DNA of 64,000 nt from Azophilus sp965215035. GTDB lineage: Bacteria; Pseudomonadota; Gammaproteobacteria; Pseudomonadales; Azotimanducaceae. The stretch is from assembly GCA_965215035.1 (NCBI GenBank), contig OZ244040.1, positions 310,001-374,000 on the forward strand, written 5' to 3'. The translations under genes were made by a program, and so were the position numbers. The notes beneath the pieces are model-generated. The model saw nothing but the letters and a program-made list of their open reading frames with translations, was not told the DNA's origin and searched no databases. This document shows, piece after piece, positions 43,283 through 51,721 of this stretch (the stretch's first letter is position 1; each line of letters begins with the position of its first letter).

Positions 43283-44542
43283 TTGGGCGATATACAACTC
43301 TTCGATATCGAAACCCTGAAGGCGCCCCATGCGGCCCACAAGCGGCTGCGCGACGAAGCGCCGGTCTATTTCGCGCGGGAACTCGGTGTGCATGTCGTCA
43401 CGCGCTACGACCTGCTTCGCGAGGCGCTGCGCGACCCTGAAACCTACTCCAGCCAGTTCGGAGACTTCCTACAGGAGCCCCAGCGCCGGCGCCTGCAGGC
43501 CGCCTCGCCGGAAACCAGGGAGGCGATCCTGGCGCTTGCGGGGCAACTGATACCCGAGCCGCCGACCATGCTGACCTTGGATCGCCCGGAGCACACCAAC
43601 TACCGTACGCTGGTCAACGAACTCTTCACCGGCTCCCGCATCAAGCGGGCGGAAGGGGCCGTGCAGCGGGTGATCAACGACACCATCGAACGCCTTGGCA
43701 CAGCCACCGCCATCGAGTTCGTCGCCCAATTCGCCATGCCCATTCCGCTGCGAATCATCGGCGACCGGCTTGGCGTGCCGGAGGAGGACCGCGCCCTGTT
43801 CGATCGATGCGCCAGCAACGCCGCCGACGGCCTGCGCCTTAATCTCTATGACGACGAGGAAATGGTGCGCCGCATGGGACTTGAGGTGGAACTCCAGCGG
43901 TTGATGCTGCGGATCTACGAGGAGCGATGCAAAAAACCCCGCGACGATATGATTTCCATCCTAGCCGGTTCCCGGCTGCAACCCGAAGACCGTCCGCTCA
44001 CCCAGGGCGAGGTGTCGAGCATCCTGCGCCAGTTCCTGGTCGCCGGCCATGAAACGACGAGCAGTGCCTTTGCCTGGGGCATGCTCGCGCTCTGCGAGCG
44101 GCCCGAACTGCAGGACCAACTGCGTTCGCACCCCGCAAAGCTGCGCACCTTCGTGGAGGAGGTTCTGCGCCGGGAATCGCCCGTCCAGGGTCTTCCGAGA
44201 ATGGTCACCAAGAACACGGAACTCGGTGGTTATCCGTTGCGGGCGGGAGATATCGTGATGCTTCGCTACGGGGCGGCCAATCGCGACGAGCGCGCCTTCG
44301 ACAACCCCGACGAGATCGACTTGGATAGGCCCAAGGCCGGTACCCAGATGGCCTTTGGCTCGGGTGTGCATCACTGCATCGGGGCACCCCTGGCGCGCCA
44401 GGAGTTGAACCTGGGGTTCCGTACGCTGCTGCAGCGCGTTGCGAATTGCCGCCTTGATCCAGATCAGCAGCCACCCGAGGCCGAACCCAGCTTCGTGCTG
44501 CGCAATCTTGCCCATCTGCACATCCGCTTCGATTGGTTGTAG
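43283..44542 (+). CDS. Cytochrome P450 (first)
   Basis: 419 residues from a TTG start with AAGGAG 8 bases upstream. I-helix VAGHETTSSAFAWGM, K-helix ExxR in EEVLRRESPVQG, and heme loop FGSGVHHCIGAPLARQE with the ligand cysteine. It is a soluble bacterial class I P450 that would need a ferredoxin and a reductase; the reductase at 22.9 kb is a candidate, but no ferredoxin is nearby. The substrate cannot be read. Confidence 0.92.
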   Translation: MGDIQLFDIETLKAPHAAHKRLRDEAPVYFARELGVHVVTRYDLLREALRDPETYSSQFGDFLQEPQRRRLQAASPETREAILALAGQLIPEPPTMLTLDRPEHTNYRTLVNELFTGSRIKRAEGAVQRVINDTIERLGTATAIEFVAQFAMPIPLRIIGDRLGVPEEDRALFDRCASNAADGLRLNLYDDEEMVRRMGLEVELQRLMLRIYEERCKKPRDDMISILAGSRLQPEDRPLTQGEVSSILRQFLVAGHETTSSAFAWGMLALCERPELQDQLRSHPAKLRTFVEEVLRRESPVQGLPRMVTKNTELGGYPLRAGDIVMLRYGAANRDERAFDNPDEIDLDRPKAGTQMAFGSGVHHCIGAPLARQELNLGFRTLLQRVANCRLDPDQQPPEAEPSFVLRNLAHLHIRFDWL

Positions 44543-44559
44543 CGGCACCCGGGGCAACC

Positions 44560-45624
<1,065 letters not shown>

Positions 45625-45628
45625 GCCG

Positions 45629-46867
45629 CTATCCCTTGATGGCACCCGCGCTCAAGCCCCGGATCAGCGCCTTCTGGAAGAAGATGAAGAGAACAACCAC
45701 CGGCACGCTGACGACGACACTGGCTGCCGCAAAGTCGCCCCAGCGTTGGCCGGTGCTGGGGATCATCGAAGCCAGGCCCACGGGCAGGGTGTATTGCTCG
45801 TTGGACGTATTGAACACCAGCGCCAGCATGAACTCGTTCCATGCCACCAGCGCGGAGAACAGCGCCGTCATAGCCACGCCCGGCAATGCCAGCGGCAGCA
45901 CAATCCACAAGAACAACTGGAGCTGTGTGCAGCCATCTAGAATAGCCGCCTCCTCGGTTTCCCGGGGCACGGCGTCGAAGTAACCCTTCAGCATCCACAC
46001 GCACAGCGGCAGGGCCGTCACCGAATAGACAACGATCAGCCCGATACTCGTGTTGAGCAGGTCGAGCGTTTTCATAACCATGAAGTAGGGCACCAGGATG
46101 ACGATGCCGGGGAACATCTGCACGAGTATGAAAACGAACATCAGCCCCTTGCGCCCGGCGAAATCGTAGCGGCTGTAGGCATAGCCCGCCGGTATCGCCA
46201 GGGCCAACCCCAAGAGGGTGGTTCCACCGGCGACGAGCAGCGAATTGCGCGCCCACAGCCAGAACATGCCGTCGCCGAGCACGGTGCCGAAATGCTCCAG
46301 CGTAAAGGCATCGCCCATACGCCCGCCAAGGGCGTTGCCGGGCGAGAGCGCCACATCGAGGATCCAGACCACGGGAATGACAATAAGCGCGGCGGCGTGC
46401 AGCAGCAGCGTGTGCAGCCCGACCGACGCCAACCGTGGCCCAACTGTTCGGTTGCGTTTCAGCCCCGCCTCGATGAGTTGGGCGTCCAGCCCGCCGGCGG
46501 CCCAGGTTGCAACGGGTGCCCGCAACAGCCAGAAGAGGGCGAGCGCCCCGGGCACCGCCAGCCAGGCCCGGGACCAGAAGTCGTATAGCCTGAAATCGCT
46601 GGCGGTCAGGGAAAGAACCCCCGCCAAGAGCGCGGTACCCGCGAGCATTGCGGCGGCGCCTCGCCGCCAGCGACGGGTGCCGTCGGGCAGCACCAGCCTA
46701 GTGCCCAGCAGAGCGAGCATGCCCAGCGCGGTCAGCCACATCCCCTCTGGATCGCGGCGCACCCATTCGCCGCACAGCACCAGCAGGTTGGCCAGACCAG
46801 CCGCGGGCAGCCAACGGCGCAGTGCCCCGACCTCGGCGGGTACGTACCAGCTTGCGGCCAAGTTCAT
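45629..46867 (-). CDS. Sugar ABC transporter permease (MalG type) with extra N-terminal membrane region
   Basis: 412 residues from ATG 46867 (4-base overlap with the MalF gene). The C-terminal 280 residues are a standard MalG permease with the EAA loop EEAAILDGCTQLQLFLWIVL. The first 130 residues form several extra hydrophobic segments (WLTALGMLALLGTRLVL, AAAMLAGTALLAGVLSL, AWLAVPGALALFWLL) not found in E. coli MalG (296 residues). A longer start at 46948 would overlap malF by 85 bases and is not preferred. Confidence 0.88.
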   Translation of the reverse strand: MNLAASWYVPAEVGALRRWLPAAGLANLLVLCGEWVRRDPEGMWLTALGMLALLGTRLVLPDGTRRWRRGAAAMLAGTALLAGVLSLTASDFRLYDFWSRAWLAVPGALALFWLLRAPVATWAAGGLDAQLIEAGLKRNRTVGPRLASVGLHTLLLHAAALIVIPVVWILDVALSPGNALGGRMGDAFTLEHFGTVLGDGMFWLWARNSLLVAGGTTLLGLALAIPAGYAYSRYDFAGRKGLMFVFILVQMFPGIVILVPYFMVMKTLDLLNTSIGLIVVYSVTALPLCVWMLKGYFDAVPRETEEAAILDGCTQLQLFLWIVLPLALPGVAMTALFSALVAWNEFMLALVFNTSNEQYTLPVGLASMIPSTGQRWGDFAAASVVVSVPVVVLFIFFQKALIRGLSAGAIKG

Positions 46868-48345
46868 GCCGGTGACTCCGTTGCCCGGGTGGCCCTGATA
46901 TAGAGCCAGGACAGCCCGGCCAGCAGTAGGAAGATGAGCAGCGACCAAGCGGCCGCAACCCCATAGTAGCCATACTCGAAGGCAACGCTGAAGACATGGG
47001 TCACCATGATATCCGTCGCGCCCGGTTCCCCGAACCCCATATAGGGTTTGCCCCCGGTCATAAGATAAATGGTGTTGAAGCTGTTGAAGGTCCAGATGAA
47101 GCCCAGCAGGCTAACCGGCGCCAGGGTGCTGCGGATGTTGGGCAGCGTTAGATGCAGCAACTGATCGCGGGCAGCGACGCCATCGACCTCGGCCGCCTCG
47201 AACATATCCGCGGGCAGCGCCTGCAGCGCGGCGCTGAACACCATCATCATGAACGGCACCCCAAGCCAGATATTGACCAGTATCACCACCAGCCGCGCCG
47301 AGTTCGGGTCGCCGAGCGGATTCAGTTGGGTACCAAGAATGGCGTTCAGCAGCCCATCGGGTTGCACCATGCCGGTCCAGGCGAGAATCGAGATGTAGCC
47401 GGGGATCGCCCAGGGCAGCAGCAGGGCGGTGCGGTACAGGGTTCTTCCGGCGAGCCCCGGCCGGTTCAATGCCAAGGCGAGCAGGAACCCGAGCAGAACG
47501 TGGGCCACGACGTTGCTCACCGCCCAGGCCAGGGTGAAAAGGAGTAGGCGCCACACCCCAGGGGCGGCGAAAACGGTTACGAAGTTGGCGAGCCCCACCA
47601 GGGACGAGTCGCCGAGACGGCTCTGGTCCGCATCGGTGAAGGCGAGCCAGATGCCGTAGAGAATCGGGTACAGGGTCAACACCGCGATGCCGAGCAGCGC
47701 CGGGGCGATGTAGCCGTGCGCCCTCGCCGAGCGCCTCTTGCCCCGCCGGGCATCCAAGCGCCCTAAGTAGAACAGCAGCACCGCAACCGATACCACGATG
47801 GAACCGAGCGCCAGCGCCAGGGGACGCGTATCCGGTGGCGCCGGCCGCTCGTCGGGCGCATCGGACCGACCCTTGACGGGGCGCAGGGCATGCGTATCGA
47901 TCAACGCCCTGCCCTCGGCATCGGCCGGTACCACGGCGATCCAGTATTCCACCCCGGGAATCATGCCGCTCAAGCTACAGGACCAGGTTTTTGCCCCGGC
48001 ATCGATCACCGGCGCTCCCGCCGCATCCCGGTGCATGGGCAGTCCATCACTGGTGCAGTCGTCGAAAGCGGCACCCGGCAGGGTTCGCTCAAGGTCGCTG
48101 GTATCGCCGACCCGAACGAGCGAATGCAACCGCGCCCGATCGACGGATACGAACGGAGCGTCCGCAAACCAGATCGCAAAGCCCCGTGTTTGGGAGCCCG
48201 GCACACCGGCAACCTCGATGTGGATGCGGCGGTAACCCTGACCGTCCTCGCGCACCAGCACATCGGGCGGCGCGACGGCCTCCGCCTGGACGGCCAGCAG
48301 CAGCATCAGCCCCGCCCGGAGCAGTTGTACCCACGCACCCCTCAA
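46864..48345 (-). CDS. Sugar ABC transporter permease (MalF type) with N-terminal periplasmic domain
   Basis: 493 residues. Residues 1-25 look like a signal anchor. Residues 26-170 are a hydrophilic, probably periplasmic beta domain with Cys97 and Cys123 (CSLSGMIPGVEYWIAVVP, fibronectin-like). A membrane helix lies at 175-194, and then comes the permease proper with PILYGIWLAFTDADQS, PWAIPGYISILAWTGM and the EAA-type loop EAAEVDGVAARDQLLHLTLP. In E. coli MalF the extra periplasmic domain sits between membrane segments 3 and 4; here it is N-terminal. It overlaps its neighbours by 4 bases on each side. Confidence 0.88.
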   Translation of the reverse strand: MRGAWVQLLRAGLMLLLAVQAEAVAPPDVLVREDGQGYRRIHIEVAGVPGSQTRGFAIWFADAPFVSVDRARLHSLVRVGDTSDLERTLPGAAFDDCTSDGLPMHRDAAGAPVIDAGAKTWSCSLSGMIPGVEYWIAVVPADAEGRALIDTHALRPVKGRSDAPDERPAPPDTRPLALALGSIVVSVAVLLFYLGRLDARRGKRRSARAHGYIAPALLGIAVLTLYPILYGIWLAFTDADQSRLGDSSLVGLANFVTVFAAPGVWRLLLFTLAWAVSNVVAHVLLGFLLALALNRPGLAGRTLYRTALLLPWAIPGYISILAWTGMVQPDGLLNAILGTQLNPLGDPNSARLVVILVNIWLGVPFMMMVFSAALQALPADMFEAAEVDGVAARDQLLHLTLPNIRSTLAPVSLLGFIWTFNSFNTIYLMTGGKPYMGFGEPGATDIMVTHVFSVAFEYGYYGVAAAWSLLIFLLLAGLSWLYIRATRATESPA

Positions 48346-49616
48346 CGACGCAGCCTTTTCATCAGTTCCAGGTTCGCCGCCGTCAGCGCGGCCTGGGCAT
48401 CTAATTCCCCCGTCTGGACCATCTGTAGCGCCGTATCGAGCTGGTCGAACATCATGACGGTCGCCCTGGTTGTCGGCATCGCCAAGCCATAGCGCACCTG
48501 TTTTAGGAAACCCGCCAACACCGGGTCGGCGGCGATTTGCGGGTCCGTCGCCAAGCGTATATCGGTGGGGAGGGTGTAGGTTCTAAGCGCGAACTCCCTT
48601 TGTACATCGGCGGACGCCAGCCACAGCGCCAGCCTAGCCGCCGCGACCTTGGCGTCGCTCTGCTTGGCGACGGCCCACCCGAAGTAGGAGTATAGCGGCC
48701 GCATGCGCAGCCCGGTTTCCGCCACGACGGGCATGACGGCGAGCCCTAGGTCGACGCCCGCCTCGACATAGGAATGCCAGTTCCAGGAGCCATCCAGAAC
48801 CATCGCCGCCTGGGACTGCATGAACTGTTTCGACATGCCCTCAAGGTCCGTTCCCCGGGCGACGACCCCGTGCCGGCGTTCCAGATCCAGGAACCAGTTC
48901 ATGGCGGCGGCGGCACCCGGCGCGTTCAGGGTGGGGTTGCCGACGGCATCGAGCGGTGCGGCGCCGAACCCGCCGGCGAATGGCAGGAACCAATACGACC
49001 AACGCAGGGGCAGTGTCATGCCCATGCGCCCCTGGCGGCTCAACGCCCTGGCGGCGGCAAGCAGGTCGGTCGTCGTCCAACCGTCGTCTGGATAAGGAAT
49101 GCCCGCCGCATCGAACAGGGTCTTGTTGTACAGGAGCGCCATGCAGCCCTGGCTGGCGGGCAGGGCATAGAGCGGCTGGCCGTAGCGCATCGCGGCAAGC
49201 GCGCGGGGTTCGATACGGCCTCTTTCCATGGGCGTTAGGTGCGGGCGCAGATCTTCGAGCAGCGGCAGCCCATTCATGGAGATACGGCCGATACGGCCGA
49301 GCTCGCTGTCGGAAACGCGCACCATGTCCGGAGCTTCGCCGCCCTGGGAGGCGTTGATGAACTGTTGTAGGTGCTGCAGATAGGGAATGCGCGTTACGGT
49401 AACCCGGATGGCGGGATGCGCCGCCCTGAAGCCCGCTATGGCTTCGAGAAAGATGTCCTCCTCGGTGCTGGCAGCGGCGAAGGTGTGCCAGATTTCGACA
49501 TCGCCGCCACCCGGTGCATCCGCAGCCGCTGGATGGAACAGTATGCCGAGGGCGAGTGCGCCGATGGTCGGCAGCCCGGCGAGCAACCGGTGGAATCGGC
49601 GGGGACAGCGGATCAT
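48342..49616 (-). CDS. Sugar ABC transporter substrate-binding protein (MalE type)
   Basis: About 424 residues with a signal peptide (LLAGLPTIGALALGILFHPAAA). The mature protein has VEIWHTFAAASTEEDIFLEA, GEAPDMVRVSDSELGRI, YNKTLFDAAGIPYPDDGWTT and SWNWHSYVEAGVDLGLAVMP, the family 1 sugar-binding pattern. The adjacent amylase and alpha-glucosidase point to malto-oligosaccharides or trehalose-like sugars. ATG 49625 is an alternative start. First gene of the importer operon. Confidence 0.88.
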   Translation of the reverse strand: MIRCPRRFHRLLAGLPTIGALALGILFHPAAADAPGGGDVEIWHTFAAASTEEDIFLEAIAGFRAAHPAIRVTVTRIPYLQHLQQFINASQGGEAPDMVRVSDSELGRIGRISMNGLPLLEDLRPHLTPMERGRIEPRALAAMRYGQPLYALPASQGCMALLYNKTLFDAAGIPYPDDGWTTTDLLAAARALSRQGRMGMTLPLRWSYWFLPFAGGFGAAPLDAVGNPTLNAPGAAAAMNWFLDLERRHGVVARGTDLEGMSKQFMQSQAAMVLDGSWNWHSYVEAGVDLGLAVMPVVAETGLRMRPLYSYFGWAVAKQSDAKVAAARLALWLASADVQREFALRTYTLPTDIRLATDPQIAADPVLAGFLKQVRYGLAMPTTRATVMMFDQLDTALQMVQTGELDAQAALTAANLELMKRLRR

Positions 49617-49743
49617 GGAGGCCATCCTACCCAAAGGATGCAATCCCGGCACCCGGCTTCGAGGTAGTGGCTTAACGACCGGCGCCCGTCCAACGGCACC
49701 GAGACGCTGTATGGAAATCCACCAACAAACACATTCTTGACAA

Positions 49744-49832
49744 CATGGATACTCCGTTTGAATTTGTGGATCACGGCAAAGTCGTCCCACGTGGAGTTCG
49801 ACGCGGCCGGAATTCAAACTGAGCCATTACCG
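49744..49832 (+). repeat. R1-related hairpin repeat, variant
   Basis: The ends CATGGATACTCCGTTTGAAT and ATTCAAACTGAGCCATTACC pair imperfectly around an unrelated middle. Same size class and TTTGAAT/ATTCAAA core as R1. Lies between malE and the second P450. Confidence 0.6.
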
Positions 49833-49894
49833 GCTTGGGGCGGACCGTTCGGCGTGGTATACCGCATGCTCCGCTTCGCGTGGGATCATGGACT

Positions 49895-51052
49895 ATGGCC
49901 CAAACAGACCAACGAGACCCGTTTGCCACCCTGCGCCGGGAAATGGGCGTCGCCGTGGCCCGGTATGGCGAAGAACGCATTCCAATGCTGCTGCGGCACC
50001 GGGACGTCAAGGCGGCGGCCGCGGACTGGCGGACATTCTCCTCCGATGCGCCCTTCCGCATACCCATCCCCGGCGAGCAGGATGTGCGCAGCGTGCGCCA
50101 ATTGCCGATCGAGATCGACCCACCGGCCCACGGTGACTACAAGAAGATTCTGCTGCGCGTGTTTCGCCGGCCTCACGAACCGGGCTTCGCGGTCGCGATG
50201 GAGGCGCTGGTGGATGCATTGCTCGATACCGCCCCGCGGGGGCAGCCGGTGGATATGCTGAGCGACTTCATCCGGCCGCTGCAGGCCCGGGCGCTTGCCG
50301 CCCTGCTCAACCTGCCCGAGCAGGACGCCGATTTGTTCGTGCGCTGGGGCAACAACGTCTTCCGCAACAGCCGGGGCCAGCCCGACCTCGACAAGGTGGG
50401 CGCGCTGGATCGCTATTTGACCAGCCGGTTGGACCGCGCCGCGGCCCGCCCCGGCGATGACCTCTTCGGCGATCTAACCCGGGCCCGCATTCTGGAACGG
50501 CCGCTCTCCAGGGAGGAAATGTTGGGCATGGCGAATCTGGTATTCGCCGCCGGGCGCGATACGATCATCCACCTGATTGCGGAAGTTCTCGTCCGGCTTG
50601 CCGAGCAGCCCTCCGACTTCGCGGCGTGCAAAGCCGACCCGTCGTTGGTGGTCAGCGCCACCGAGGAATTCGTACGCTATTTCTCGCCGCTGACGCATAT
50701 CGGCCGCGTGGTCACACGAGACCTCGATATAGCCGGCGAGCCGGTTCGCGCCGGCGGTCGCGCCTCGCTGTGCTGGGCATCGGCAAACCATGACGAGACG
50801 GTATTCGACGCGCCCCACGAATTGCGACTCGGCCGGCATCCCAATCCACACGTCGGTTTCGGCGCCGCCACCCACCGGTGTCTGGGCGCGCTACACGCCC
50901 GGGTGGTGTTGCGCGCCGTACTCAAGCGGCTTGCTGTTCGGGTTGCCGCGCTGAGGGTTGTAGCGGCGGAACCGGGACTTGAGATTCATGGCAACATCCG
51001 GCGCCGGGTCGGCTACCGAACCCTGGTTATGACCCTAGATGGAGACAAATAG
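49895..51052 (+). CDS. Cytochrome P450 (second)
   Basis: 385 residues from MAQTDQRDPFATL. I-helix VFAAGRDTIIHLIAE, ExxR in EEFVRYFSPLTHIGR, and heme loop HVGFGAATHRCLGALHARV with the cysteine ligand. It diverges from the importer operon. The last 26 bases overlap, tail to tail, the truncated PhyH gene. Substrate unknown; its position inside the glucan locus suggests a glycoside or a host metabolite. Confidence 0.9.
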   Translation: MAQTDQRDPFATLRREMGVAVARYGEERIPMLLRHRDVKAAAADWRTFSSDAPFRIPIPGEQDVRSVRQLPIEIDPPAHGDYKKILLRVFRRPHEPGFAVAMEALVDALLDTAPRGQPVDMLSDFIRPLQARALAALLNLPEQDADLFVRWGNNVFRNSRGQPDLDKVGALDRYLTSRLDRAAARPGDDLFGDLTRARILERPLSREEMLGMANLVFAAGRDTIIHLIAEVLVRLAEQPSDFAACKADPSLVVSATEEFVRYFSPLTHIGRVVTRDLDIAGEPVRAGGRASLCWASANHDETVFDAPHELRLGRHPNPHVGFGAATHRCLGALHARVVLRAVLKRLAVRVAALRVVAAEPGLEIHGNIRRRVGYRTLVMTLDGDK

Positions 51053-51695
51053 CCGGCCGGTTGCGAATGCCGGCACCCACTTCCACGGCGATTTCCGTGG
51101 ACGCATCGAAACCGAAGCTTTCCGGTGCGGCGTCGAACTCATCGCTGCGGCCATGGTCTTGCTGCGGATACAGGACTCCGGGGCGATGGCTGCCCGGCAG
51201 CACCCGCAGGCAGCCGTTTTCCACGGTTGCGTCGTCTAGGGCAATCCAGGCACCGCACAGGCTGCGGTCGCGGGTGGGGATATAGATTTCGTCCTGATGC
51301 CAGGCCTGGCCCGGCTTGCCGGGTGGCTTGGCGAAGAACATCGACTGCATGCACTTGACCGCGCCGTCCCAAAGCCCGTCGCGCAAGTGCGCACCAACGA
51401 TGCGGCCGAGCACCTCCGCCACGGCCGGGTGGGTGGTGTAGCGCCTAATCACCGGTGACAGGTAATGGGGCATGTGAATGCACAGTATGCGTCGCATGGC
51501 CTCGTCGTCGCTCAGTTGCGCAGACACGGGTTGCAGGCTGGCGCAGGGATAGCCGCCGCGGGCCAGCTTGATCAGGTCGGCATTGAGTTCCTCGACCTCC
51601 TCGGTGCCGAACAGGTTTTCCACCACTAGAAAGCCGTGCCGTACATAGTGCGCGGCCTGTTCGTCGGCATCGAATCGGTTGGCGTCAGCCGGCAT
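51027..51695 (-). pseudogene. PhyH (phytanoyl-CoA dioxygenase) family gene, 3'-truncated
   Basis: 222 codons from MPADANRFDADEQAAHYVRH. The 2-His-1-Asp facial triad starts with QAWHQDEIYIPTRDRS (His and Asp present), and LPGSHRPGVLYPQQDHG follows. After EIAVEVGAG the family continues to a second His and an Arg; here the frame runs into IRNRPAICLHLGS and stops. The distal His and the 2-oxoglutarate Arg are missing, so iron-dependent activity is unlikely. The break lies at the overlap with the P450 3' end. Confidence 0.75.
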
Positions 51696-51721
51696 GTCGC
51701 ACCTGGCCCCAGCGATAAAGC

